The notes under the pieces were generated by a model that saw only the letters and a program-made list of their open reading frames with translations, was not told the DNA's origin and did no database searches. DNA of 28,280 nt. Origin: an uncultured Eubacteriales bacterium (GTDB lineage Bacteria > Bacillota > Clostridia > UBA1381 > UMGS1253). The stretch is from assembly GCA_900550065.1 (NCBI GenBank), contig URQR01000007.1:1-28280 (forward strand), written 5' to 3'. Of the stretch, positions 8,032 to 16,075 are shown piece after piece. The position numbers and the translations under genes are program-made. Every line of letters starts with the position of its first letter. Within the stretch, counting starts at the first letter, position 1.

Positions 8032-9231
8032 ATGAAAACAGTAGGCATTATTGCAGAATACAACCCGTTTCACAACGGGCATCAATATCACATCGAGCAG
8101 GCGCGCCGCATAACGGGCGCGGACGCGGTCGTGTGTGTTATGAGCGGCAGCTTTGTCCAGCGCGGCGACTGTGCTGTAGCGGACAAGTGGACGCGCGCGC
8201 ATGCCGCCCTGCTCGGCGGTGCAGACCTCGTTCTTGAGCTGCCGGTGTACTATTCTCTTGCAGTCGCGCAGCTTTTCGCGTTCGGCGCGGTAGCGACGCT
8301 CAGCGCGCTCGGCTGCGTCGATTTTCTCAGTTTCGGCATAGAGGCGGACAGCCTGTTCCAGCTTGATACACTCGCAAAAAAGCTTGTGTATGAGAACGAT
8401 AAAATCAAAGTGGAAACACAAAAATATCTCGACGGATATACAGGATATCCCGCAGCGCGGCAAAAGGCGCTCACTGCGCTCTACGGCGTAGAGGAAGACC
8501 TGATAAACACGCCGAATAATATGCTCGCGCTCGAATATTTATGCCAACTCCGTCTGCAAGAAAGTACGATGCAGCCGATTGGAATAAAACGATGCGGCGC
8601 GGCATATCACGACGCACAGATTACGTCACAATTCGCCTCCGCAACCGCCATACGAGCAGCACTGAAACAGGGTAGCGATTTCCGCGCCGCCGTGCCGGAG
8701 TCGACTTATGCCCTTTATCAACATGCGCGGCAAAATGGAACCTTTCCGGTTTTCGACTCCCAATTTGACCAGATACTGCTCGGTTTTCTGCGACGGAGTC
8801 GGCCGGAAGAGCTGCAAACTATTTTAGATATGCCGCACGGAATGGAAAACAGGCTCATCAGCGCGGCAAACAGCGCCGGAACGGTTGACGATCTGGTGGA
8901 GCTCTGTTCCGTAAAGCACTATACGCGCGCACGTATCCGCCGTCTGCTCTTTGCCTCCCTGATTGGGATACCAAATATGGGGTACACAAAGCCTCCGTCG
9001 TATCTGCGCGTTCTTGGCATGAATCGCACAGGGCAAAAGGTTCTTTCGCAAATCCGAGACACCTGCCGCCTCCCCATTATTGTAAAGGCGGCAAATTTTC
9101 CGGCAAAGGACACAGATCCGCTCTTTTTGCTCGACTGTAAAAGTACGGATTTATATTGTCTGGCATACCAAAACTCCACGCTTCGCAGAGGCGGAGCCGA
9201 CTTTACAACAACGCCCATTATTTTGAAATAA
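8032..9231 (+). CDS. tmcAL: tRNA(Met) cytidine acetate ligase
   Basis: Homologue of B. subtilis TmcAL (YlbM), which activates acetate with ATP to acetyl-AMP and makes N4-acetylcytidine at the wobble base of elongator tRNA-Met. The 399-residue protein opens with MKTVGIIAEYNPFHNGH, carrying the nucleotidyltransferase HxGH motif at residues 14–17. It also has the family's SGSFVQRGD block and an ASATAIRAAL motif of the ISSTxIR type. The start at 8032 is preferred over an ATG eight codons upstream, because AAAGG at 8017–8021 is correctly spaced only for the former. Its neighbour ackA makes acetate, and elongator tRNA-Met is encoded at 25775–25851. Confidence 0.93.
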   Translation: MKTVGIIAEYNPFHNGHQYHIEQARRITGADAVVCVMSGSFVQRGDCAVADKWTRAHAALLGGADLVLELPVYYSLAVAQLFAFGAVATLSALGCVDFLSFGIEADSLFQLDTLAKKLVYENDKIKVETQKYLDGYTGYPAARQKALTALYGVEEDLINTPNNMLALEYLCQLRLQESTMQPIGIKRCGAAYHDAQITSQFASATAIRAALKQGSDFRAAVPESTYALYQHARQNGTFPVFDSQFDQILLGFLRRSRPEELQTILDMPHGMENRLISAANSAGTVDDLVELCSVKHYTRARIRRLLFASLIGIPNMGYTKPPSYLRVLGMNRTGQKVLSQIRDTCRLPIIVKAANFPAKDTDPLFLLDCKSTDLYCLAYQNSTLRRGGADFTTTPIILK

Positions 9232-9235
9232 AAAT

Positions 9236-9266
9236 AAAAGGATACGGCATACGCCGCATCCTTTTT
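9236..9266. terminator. Bidirectional terminator between tmcAL and ispH–rpsA
   Basis: AAAAGGAT plus CGGC (with one mismatch between them) pairs with GCCG and ATCCTTTT around an ATAC loop (9236–9248 with 9253–9265). An A run on one side and a T run on the other make it usable on both strands. It separates two converging transcription units. Confidence 0.9.
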
Positions 9267-9279
9267 AATTGCCTATAAA

Positions 9280-11364
9280 TTATTCTTCGTCTTTTACAGG
9301 CTCCGCAACTTCCTCATCGGCCGCCTGTGCTGCTTCCTGCCCCGCAGCCGGTACCTCTTCTGCAAGGCTTTCCTTTGCATACGCCTCAATGTCAACCGGA
9401 ACAAACTCCTCAACCGGCGGCTTTTCCTCAGCTACTGCTTCTTTTTCGTCAGCAGCAGGTGCAGCAGGCTCTAAGAGCGCCTTCATACTCAGGCTGATTC
9501 TTCTCGTCTCCCAATTGAGCTCCGTGATTTTTGCTTCGACAACCTGTCCAATCTTAAGCTCGTCCTCCACCTTCTCAACACGCCTCTGCGCAATCTGAGA
9601 AATGTGAATCAAGCCGTCTACGCCCGGAATCAGCTCAACAAACGCGCCGAAAGTCATAAAGCGTACAACCTTGCACGATACAACATCGCCAACGTTAAAC
9701 TTATTCTGTGCGATTACCCACGGGTTGTCCTCCGCCTTTTTGAAGCCGAGCGAAATCTTTTTCGTTTCCTCGTTGATGTCTTTAATATAAACCTCAATCG
9801 AATCGCCGACCGATACAACCTCCGCCGGGCTCTTAATTCTGTTCCAGCTCAACTCGCTGATATGCACAAGGCCGTCTACGCCGCCGATGTCAACGAAAAC
9901 GCCGAACGGCATAATCGACTTCACAACGCCGGTATATTTCTTACCAACCTCAGCGCTCTCCCAGAACGCCTTTGCAAGCGCTTCCTTCTGCTCAACCAAT
10001 ACGCTGCGGATTGAGCCAACAATTCTCTTTCTTCTCGTGTTAATCTCCGTAACACGAAGGTCAACCGTCTGATTCATAAAGATTGAAAGGTCTTCCGTGT
10101 AGCGGTCGGAGCACTGTCTCGCCGGTACAAATACACGGCTGCCCTCAACCGAAACGATGATACCGCCGTTTACAACACTGATTACCTTACCGCTCATAAC
10201 CGCCTGACTCTCAAGCGCTTCTTCAAGCTTTTTAAAGCCCGCAATCGCGTCGAGCTTTTTCTTCGACAAAAGCGTTTTACCCTCGCCGTCATTTACACCA
10301 ACAACAAATACAGAAATCACGTCGCCGGGCTTTACAATATCGGAAGGCTTTACCTCCGGATCGTCCGTAAGCTCAGAAGCCGGGATAATACCGTCGGATT
10401 TAAAGCCGAGATCAACAATTACTTCAGTCGGTCTGACTTCAACGACTGTACCTTCAACCACATCTCCTGTATTTAAAGTTTTAAGTGTTTGCTCCATAGC
10501 CTCCTCAAAGCTTACTTCGGCATTTTGTTTGTTTTCTTCCATCGTGTTTGCTACCTCCTCGATACTACCTTGCGGCGTGGACGCACCTGCGGTAATACCT
10601 ATTTTTTTATTTTTGTAATTTATATCCTGAGGAATCTCCTCAAAATTTTCAATCAAGTATGTGTTTTTGCAGTTCCCTTTACAAATATCAAACAGCTTTT
10701 TCGTGTTCGAGCTGCTCCTGCCGCCCACCACGAGCATCACGTCGCACTGTTTCGACAGCTCGTCCGCTTCTGTCTGCCGCTTTTTTGTAGAAGCGCAGAT
10801 TGTGTCATGCACCTCCGCCTCCTCGCAGTTTTCACAAACCGCCGCGGCAATCCTTTCAAAGGCTTCGCGGTTCATTGTCGTCTGCGCCACCATGCATACA
10901 TTCTGTAAATGCAGCGCCGCCGCTTCCTGCGGCGTTCCAACAACATGCGCGCCGCCTTCGGCCCAGCCGCATATCCCTAATACCTCCGGATGATTTTTGT
11001 CACCGGCAATTACGATATGTTTCCCGTTTGCGCTCTGCTCGGACACGATTTTGTGAATCGCTTTTACATATGGGCACGTCAGGTCGATTACCTTGCGCGC
11101 CGTACGCTGTGCCAAAAGCACCGTTTCGCGCCCTACACCATGCGTCCGAATCACAAGCGTAGCGCCGGGCGGACACTGCGCAGCATCGTCAATTGTAACG
11201 ACACCTCTGCGTGCTAAATCCCCGGTCACAGTGCGGTTATGTATCAGTTCACCCAAGACAGCAATCTTAGTCCCGCTTTCCACTAATTCATATACGCGGT
11301 CGACTGCCTTTTTTACGCCGAAACAAAAGCCGGCGCTCTTCGCAATCTCAATTTTCCGGTTCAC
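9280..11364 (-). CDS. ispH-rpsA: IspH (HMBPP reductase) fused to ribosomal protein S1
   Basis: A 694-residue two-part protein. Residues 1–285 are IspH, the iron–sulfur enzyme making IPP and DMAPP at the end of the MEP isoprenoid pathway. The cluster cysteines are C14 (GFCFGVKKAV), C97 (LTCPYV) and C190, with H42, H75, H125 and E127 also in place. From about residue 300 there are four S1 RNA-binding repeats, the third and fourth with the classic FGVFVDIGGVDGLVHIS and FGAFVELIPGVDGLIHIS forms. A glutamate- and alanine-rich acidic tail ends the protein. The fusion is known in Clostridia. Start is GTG at 11364 behind AAAGGAT. It is the last gene of the cmk–plsC unit. Confidence 0.96.
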   Translation of the reverse strand: MNRKIEIAKSAGFCFGVKKAVDRVYELVESGTKIAVLGELIHNRTVTGDLARRGVVTIDDAAQCPPGATLVIRTHGVGRETVLLAQRTARKVIDLTCPYVKAIHKIVSEQSANGKHIVIAGDKNHPEVLGICGWAEGGAHVVGTPQEAAALHLQNVCMVAQTTMNREAFERIAAAVCENCEEAEVHDTICASTKKRQTEADELSKQCDVMLVVGGRSSSNTKKLFDICKGNCKNTYLIENFEEIPQDINYKNKKIGITAGASTPQGSIEEVANTMEENKQNAEVSFEEAMEQTLKTLNTGDVVEGTVVEVRPTEVIVDLGFKSDGIIPASELTDDPEVKPSDIVKPGDVISVFVVGVNDGEGKTLLSKKKLDAIAGFKKLEEALESQAVMSGKVISVVNGGIIVSVEGSRVFVPARQCSDRYTEDLSIFMNQTVDLRVTEINTRRKRIVGSIRSVLVEQKEALAKAFWESAEVGKKYTGVVKSIMPFGVFVDIGGVDGLVHISELSWNRIKSPAEVVSVGDSIEVYIKDINEETKKISLGFKKAEDNPWVIAQNKFNVGDVVSCKVVRFMTFGAFVELIPGVDGLIHISQIAQRRVEKVEDELKIGQVVEAKITELNWETRRISLSMKALLEPAAPAADEKEAVAEEKPPVEEFVPVDIEAYAKESLAEEVPAAGQEAAQAADEEVAEPVKDEE

Positions 11365-11405
11365 AAGACCTTATCCTTTCAGACTGCATAATAACAGTAT
11401 ATATT

Positions 11406-12023
11406 CTATCGCAATTTCTCATTTTTTGCAAGCCTTTTTTTTACATCTGCGTCCATTTTTTTGATTTCATCTAAAATTTCGCCGCTAATCTTTAAAAGCG
11501 CTTCATTCGATTGTTTCGTGTCATAGTATTTTTCAAGTGAAATCGGCTCGCCAAAAACAACATACACACGTCGGAACAGCTTATAATCGCCGACAATCAC
11601 GCCCGGTACGACCGGCACCTTCGCGCGCAGCGCCAGCATAGACACCCCCGCCTTTGCGCCGACATCCTCGCCGTGCTTGACCCGCGTTCCCTCCGGAAAG
11701 ATACCGAGCACCTCGCCGGACTTTAAAAGCGACAACGCCGTCTTAATTGCTTTTAGGTCATTGCCCGCACGGTCGAGTGGGAACGCGTTGAGCTTTTTTA
11801 AAAACCACCCGAACAGCTTATTTTGAAACAGTTCTTTTTTCGCCATATAGTGCAGTTGTCGCGGGCAGGAAAGCCCGCCGGCAATTACGTCTAAATTGCT
11901 CCGATGGTTTAGAGCCAGCACGAAGCCGCCCTGTGCCGGAATATGCTCCTTTCCAATGACCTTCCGCGGCATAAATGGCGCGAAAACAATCATCGCGATT
12001 ACTTTGATTACAGAATAAAACAT
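11406..12023 (-). CDS. plsC: 1-acyl-glycerol-3-phosphate acyltransferase
   Basis: Transfers an acyl chain to lysophosphatidic acid, making phosphatidic acid for membrane lipids; membrane-associated. The 205-residue protein has an N-terminal hydrophobic stretch, the acyltransferase HX4D motif as NHRSNLD (H40, D45), and the substrate-binding FPEGTR block at residues 109–114, followed by a PVVPGVIVG strand. The AGGGG site lies about nine bases before the ATG at 12023. It is 14 bases behind cmk and 41 bases ahead of ispH–rpsA, an order that recurs in clostridial genomes. The exact acyl donor cannot be read from the sequence. Confidence 0.92.
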   Translation of the reverse strand: MFYSVIKVIAMIVFAPFMPRKVIGKEHIPAQGGFVLALNHRSNLDVIAGGLSCPRQLHYMAKKELFQNKLFGWFLKKLNAFPLDRAGNDLKAIKTALSLLKSGEVLGIFPEGTRVKHGEDVGAKAGVSMLALRAKVPVVPGVIVGDYKLFRRVYVVFGEPISLEKYYDTKQSNEALLKISGEILDEIKKMDADVKKRLAKNEKLR

Positions 12024-12037
12024 AGTGCATTCCCCTC

Positions 12038-12709
12038 TTACAGCTGCTTTTTAATATAGGTCAAAATCTTGTTCACAGACTCTGCAAGGCTTGCCCCCGT
12101 CGTGTCAATCAGCGCCGCGTCCTCCGCCCGCCGGAGCGGCGCAAAGTCGCGCGTCGAATCGTTTAAGTCTCTTTTTTTCATATCCTCTAACACTTCTTCA
12201 AAGCTAACCTCTGTTCCTTTTGCAGACAGCTCATCAAACCGCCGCTTTGCACGGTCTTCCACATCTGCCGTCAAATAGATTTTAATATCCGCGTCCGGCA
12301 GGACATACGTTCCGATGTCGCGTCCGTCCATGATAACATTTTGACGTTTGGCAAGCGCGCGCTGCAATTCCACTAACTTTAACCGCACAGCCGGGACCGT
12401 CGCAACATCCGACGCGCCCATACTTACCTTTGGCGTACGAATCGCCTCGGATACATCGCCGCCATTCAAGTAGATACGCTGCGCGCCGTCCTGATACGCA
12501 AGATCAATCGTTACGCCGTCCAGTGCACGCGCAAGCGCGCCGTCCGTATTCTTCGTGTCCATCCCCTGCGTCAGCGCATAGAGGGCAACCGCGCGGTACA
12601 TCGCGCCCGTGTCGATATACGTAAAGCCAAGCTCTTTTGCCACTGTTTTCGATATTGTGCTTTTCCCTGCACCCGCCGGCCCATCAATTGCAATACTAAT
12701 CGTTTTCAT
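12038..12709 (-). CDS. cmk: Cytidylate kinase
   Basis: Phosphorylates CMP and dCMP with ATP in pyrimidine salvage. The 223-residue protein begins MKTISIAIDGPAGAGKST with the P-loop at residues 9–17. It continues with TGAMYRAVAL, the CMP-binding MDGRDIGTYVLPDA block, and the ERAKRRF-like DRAKRRF lid region, all typical. The start at 12709 is chosen over an ATG eight codons upstream, because AAAGG lies ten bases before it and the family begins here. A 115-base AT-rich gap separates it from hutP, in which no clear terminator and only weak promoter-like boxes were seen. Confidence 0.95.
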   Translation of the reverse strand: MKTISIAIDGPAGAGKSTISKTVAKELGFTYIDTGAMYRAVALYALTQGMDTKNTDGALARALDGVTIDLAYQDGAQRIYLNGGDVSEAIRTPKVSMGASDVATVPAVRLKLVELQRALAKRQNVIMDGRDIGTYVLPDADIKIYLTADVEDRAKRRFDELSAKGTEVSFEEVLEDMKKRDLNDSTRDFAPLRRAEDAALIDTTGASLAESVNKILTYIKKQL

Positions 12710-12823
12710 TTGCTCCAAGCCTTTCCTATGCATACGTAATACTGAAAATAAAAACCATAGAAAGATTACAGAAGATATTCGACATTTCTATGCAAAATCC
12801 TTCTATTTCCAAAAAGAAAAATT

Positions 12824-13243
12824 TTACACCGCTCGATGGCCCATTCCCATCGCCACTTCGTCGAGATTAAGCAGCCCGACAGCAAAGAACACTGCCACGC
12901 TGATATGGTCCTTGTGCCGCGCAATCCCAATCTTACCGCCAACGCTAAGGCCAATCGCCTTTGTCGCAATCTGGGAGAGCGCCTCGTGCGCCGCGCCCGC
13001 TACCGCGCCCTGCTCAAGGTGCGAATCGCCGATGACGCCTTCGCGCTTTGCAGATACCACCGCGCGCTCGACAATCTTCGTCACAGAATTTATAAAGTCG
13101 CCGCCGTAGTCCGCCGCCGCCGTATAGATGCCTATCTTCCGATAGCCGTCCTGCAGCTTTTTTTCCGTCTCGCGCCCGTCCGAAATCGCCATTTTGATTG
13201 CCGCGCGCGCAATATCCTTGCTGCCATACTCATATTCGCTCAT
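12824..13243 (-). CDS. HutP-family RNA-binding regulator
   Basis: A 139-residue protein of the HutP family. In B. subtilis HutP binds L-histidine and Mg2+ and then antiterminates the histidine-utilisation operon by binding NAG-repeat RNA. Visible family features are the YGSKDIARAA opening, IVERAVVSAKREGVI, GAVAGAAHEAL, and the C-terminal VGLLNLDEVAMGMGHRAV, with several histidines available as metal or ligand contacts. The ATG at 13243 has an AAGGAG site. No hut genes are nearby: it stands between a membrane protein gene and cmk. This suggests a regulatory target other than histidine catabolism, which is an inference. Clostridial HutP-like proteins of this type are common and poorly studied. 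Confidence 0.87.
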   Translation of the reverse strand: MSEYEYGSKDIARAAIKMAISDGRETEKKLQDGYRKIGIYTAAADYGGDFINSVTKIVERAVVSAKREGVIGDSHLEQGAVAGAAHEALSQIATKAIGLSVGGKIGIARHKDHISVAVFFAVGLLNLDEVAMGMGHRAV

Positions 13244-13280
13244 CGCTTTTCTCCTTCGTTACAATAATTTATAAAATACT

Positions 13281-13712
13281 TCAGTTTTTCCCGCTTTTAT
13301 CCTCTACAACGAATGTTCCAACGTTTTCTATACCGCCGCTTCCCGTGACCATCCGTCCGACGCACTCTGTCGCAACGTTTGCACCCTTGCCCGTGACCGT
13401 CAGCATGATAGGCGTCTCCAGCCCGCGCGTATCAAGCTCGACGACACACATATCGAAAATGTCAAGCGTTTTATCCGCTTCCGTAACCGTTCCTACGCTT
13501 TTACCGTTGATAAGCAGGCTCGGCGCGTTTTCCGCGCTTGCGCCCTCAAGGTGTAAATACAACTGCCCATAGTTTTCCAAATTTGCCACTTCGTTTTCAA
13601 TCACGGCCCGGCTGTCGGTCACAACCGTGTCGTTAATACCAAGAAACAAATACGTACCGTAAACCAGCACGAGTGCGCCCAACAAAATATAAACCTTTGT
13701 CCCAATTTTCAT
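13281..13712 (-). CDS. Membrane-anchored protein of unknown function
   Basis: I do not recognise this 143-residue protein. It has one N-terminal membrane helix (about residues 5–26, after MKIGTKVY), followed by an outward-facing soluble part rich in beta-strand patterns (GQLYLHLEGA, PIMLTVTGKGANV, VGTFVVEDKSG). It has two cysteines (in DMCVVEL and TECVGRM) that could form a disulfide. The start is the ATG at 13712, because the AAGGAGG site lies just before it; a GTG seven codons upstream lies across that site and was rejected. It sits between the flavoprotein gene and hutP with short gaps on both sides, so it is likely part of the same transcript. Confidence 0.8.
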   Translation of the reverse strand: MKIGTKVYILLGALVLVYGTYLFLGINDTVVTDSRAVIENEVANLENYGQLYLHLEGASAENAPSLLINGKSVGTVTEADKTLDIFDMCVVELDTRGLETPIMLTVTGKGANVATECVGRMVTGSGGIENVGTFVVEDKSGKN

Positions 13713-13772
13713 AGCGTCCGCCTCCTTCTTCACTATTTATATGAAAAGAGGCGATTTAAAATTCATTTTGGT

Positions 13773-15011
13773 TTATGCATTGTCGCCTGCGAGCCACCCC
13801 GTCGAAAACGCAATTTGCAGATTAAAGCCGCCCGTATATGCATCCACGTCGATCACTTCCCCAGCGAAATACAGCCCGCGCATAAGCTTCGACTCCATGG
13901 TAGAAGGATTGATTTCCTTTACGCTCACACCGCCGGAGGTCACAATTGCCTCCTCCACCGGGCGGAACCCCGCCGCTGCAAGACGAAAATCCTTAAGGCG
14001 CGCAACGAGCCGCAGTCGTTCCTCTTTCGATACCTGATTCACCGCTTTGTGCGCATCAAGCTCTGCAAGGCGCACAATCACAGGGATTAACGCCTTTGGC
14101 AGAAGCGCGTCGAGCGCGTTAATCAGATGCTTATTCGCGTTTTGCGCAAAATCGCGCCGCACACGCTCGTCGAGCTGCTGCTCGCTCAGCGCGGGCTTTA
14201 GGTCTATGTGCAGCGTGTACTGCTTCTTTTCAATGTCACGCATATGTGCGCTCGCCGACAAGATAATCGGCCCGCTTACGCCAAAATGCGTAAACAGCAT
14301 CTCGCCAAAATCCTCATACACCGTTTTATTTTTTTCATCCGTCACGGTCAGGCGTACATTTTTGAGCGACAAGCCCATCAGCTCGCTGACCCAGCGCTCA
14401 CACGTCCGAACCGGCACGAGCGACGGCCGGCGCGGCATTACCGTATGACCCGCCTGCTGTGCAAAGCGGTAGCCGTCCCCCGTCGAGCCCGTCAGCGGAT
14501 ACGACAGCCCGCCCGTGGCGACAATAACGCTTTCGCACGAAAGCGTTCCGCCGTCCTTAAATTTGACGCCGCGCACCGCGCCGTCCGCAAACAGCAGACC
14601 GCCCGCCTCCTTTTTGATAAGCCGGACATTGCTTTGCAGCGCATAGCGTTTAAGCCCTTCAACTACGTCCTTCGCATTGTCCGACACAGGGAACACGCGC
14701 CCGCCGCGCTCCACTTTTGTTTCGACGCCCTGCTTGTGCAGCAGCGTAATCAAATCATCATTTGTAAAGGAATAAAGTGCGCTATACAAAAACCGCGCGT
14801 TTACAGGCACATGCCGCAGCATCTCTTCTATATCGCACGCATTTGTGACGTTGCACCGGCCCTTGCCCGTAATACGCAGCTTTTTGCCGAGCATCGAGTT
14901 TTTCTCAATTAAAGCAACGCGCCTACCGCGCTCGGCAAGCCGCCCCGCCGCGAGCAGCCCCGCCGCCCCGCCGCCGATTACAGCAACGGTACCAACGTGT
15001 TTTTCTTCCAT
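13773..15011 (-). CDS. HI0933/BaiN-family FAD-dependent oxidoreductase
   Basis: Flavoprotein of 412 residues in the HI0933 family, which includes BaiN-like proteins and those labelled aminoacetone oxidase-like. The N-terminal Rossmann motif is VIGGGAAGLLAAGRL, ending in an acidic residue in ALIEKN. The family hallmark GKKLRITGKGRCNVTN follows at about residue 42, then IVATGGLSYPLTGSTGDGY in the middle. The C-terminus shows the second FAD contact in YFAGEVIDVDAYTGGFNLQ, with a final AFSTGWLAG. The true substrate is unknown for most members. It follows the rpiR-type regulator by 37 bases and starts at ATG 15011. Confidence 0.92.
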   Translation of the reverse strand: MEEKHVGTVAVIGGGAAGLLAAGRLAERGRRVALIEKNSMLGKKLRITGKGRCNVTNACDIEEMLRHVPVNARFLYSALYSFTNDDLITLLHKQGVETKVERGGRVFPVSDNAKDVVEGLKRYALQSNVRLIKKEAGGLLFADGAVRGVKFKDGGTLSCESVIVATGGLSYPLTGSTGDGYRFAQQAGHTVMPRRPSLVPVRTCERWVSELMGLSLKNVRLTVTDEKNKTVYEDFGEMLFTHFGVSGPIILSASAHMRDIEKKQYTLHIDLKPALSEQQLDERVRRDFAQNANKHLINALDALLPKALIPVIVRLAELDAHKAVNQVSKEERLRLVARLKDFRLAAAGFRPVEEAIVTSGGVSVKEINPSTMESKLMRGLYFAGEVIDVDAYTGGFNLQIAFSTGWLAGDNA

Positions 15012-15048
15012 TTTCGTCTATCCTATCAGAGCTGTGCTAACGCAAAGC

Positions 15049-15927
15049 TCAGTTTCCTTCCGTGTCAAATTTTTCATATACCTGATACTCGTCCCATATC
15101 GTTTCAAGGCGTTCAAACGTTTCCACAACCTCGCTCTGTTTTTTCATGCTGATTGCAACAATCAGCGCGTTAATCACGCTGAGCGGCGCAACGAGCGAGT
15201 CGACAAACGAGGCCATATCACTGCGCGCAATCAACGATAAATCCGCCGCCTGCGCAATCGGCGAGTCCTTGCTGTCCGTGATGCTGACAACGGTTGCCCC
15301 CCGGCTTTTTGCGTAGTTGATTGCTTTAAGTGTCCGTTTCGAGTAGCGCGGAAAGCTGATGCCAATCAATACGTCACCCGCGCCAATCCGAAAAATCTGC
15401 TCAAACAGTTCGCTTGCCGTCGATGTCTGCACATGACGCACACTGCCGGAAATTAGGTTTAAGTAAAAGCTTAAAAACCCCGCAAGCGAGGCAGAGCTGC
15501 GCACACCAATAATATAGACCGTCTTTGCATTTACAACCGCGTCGGCAACGCGCTCGAATTCTTCTTTGTCAATTTCCGCCAAGGAGGCGCGCAGATTTTC
15601 CATATCGGCCTCCAGTACGCTTTGCAGCACATCCGCCTTCGCAATCCGGTCGGAGGCGACGCCGACGCGCTGTGCGGCGGTCAGCCGCGTCCGAATCATA
15701 GCGCGCAGCGCCCGCTGCATTCCCGGATAGCCGTCGTAGCCAAGCTCGCTGGCAAAACGCACTACCGTCGATTCGCTCACGCCAACCGTCGTGCCGAGCT
15801 TCGCCGCCGTGATGTACGCCGCTTTATCGTACTGCGACAAAATAAACTCCGCAATCCGGCGCTGGCCCTTGCTGAAAGTATCCATTTTATCCTGTATCAC
15901 ACTCAGAAGATTTTCATTTTGTTCCAT
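15049..15927 (-). CDS. MurR/RpiR-family transcriptional regulator
   Basis: A 292-residue regulator with an N-terminal RpiR-type helix–turn–helix (about residues 1–80, with GVSESTVVRFASELGYDGY as the recognition part) and a C-terminal SIS sugar-phosphate-binding domain (about 125–260, VYIIGVRSSASLAGF and GISFPRYSKRTL). Such proteins usually sense a phosphorylated sugar or amino sugar. No sugar-phosphate gene lies directly beside it: it heads the unit containing the flavoprotein, hutP and cmk, though the sugar locus at 16935–21485 is a few kilobases upstream. The AAAGGAG site fits the ATG at 15927, and a strong promoter lies just ahead. Confidence 0.93.
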   Translation of the reverse strand: MEQNENLLSVIQDKMDTFSKGQRRIAEFILSQYDKAAYITAAKLGTTVGVSESTVVRFASELGYDGYPGMQRALRAMIRTRLTAAQRVGVASDRIAKADVLQSVLEADMENLRASLAEIDKEEFERVADAVVNAKTVYIIGVRSSASLAGFLSFYLNLISGSVRHVQTSTASELFEQIFRIGAGDVLIGISFPRYSKRTLKAINYAKSRGATVVSITDSKDSPIAQAADLSLIARSDMASFVDSLVAPLSVINALIVAISMKKQSEVVETFERLETIWDEYQVYEKFDTEGN

Positions 15928-15968
15928 TCCGTTCTCCTTTAAGACCGCTCCCGTCTTGTTACTCTATT

Positions 15969-15997
15969 ATCATAATACATTTTACCCCGTTTTGCAA
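15969..15997 (-). promoter_or_regulatory. Sigma-A type promoter of rpiR-type gene
   Basis: Minus-strand TTGCAA (15992–15997) and TATGAT (15969–15974) with a 17-base spacer, about 40 bases before the regulator's start. Together with the terminator at 16033–16061 it marks the beginning of a new transcription unit. Confidence 0.75.
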
Positions 15998-16032
15998 GAA
16001 AAAGTATGGATTCCTGCATTTTTTATCATAAA

Positions 16033-16061
16033 CAAAGGCCGTCTATATGAGACGGCCTTTG
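16033..16061 (-). terminator. Terminator of SecD-like gene
   Basis: A perfect 12-pair stem, CAAAGGCCGTCT (16033–16044) with AGACGGCCTTTG (16050–16061), around a five-base loop. It lies 14 bases past the stop of the leftward SecD-like gene. The T run on the minus side is short (TTTAT), and the plus side has TTTT but no gene to end. Confidence 0.8.
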
Positions 16062-16075
16062 TTTTACATAAATTC

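Noticed and set aside
16033..16061. Plus-strand terminator
   Set aside because: A T run follows on the plus side, but no rightward gene precedes it; the leftward SecD-like gene ends right before it.
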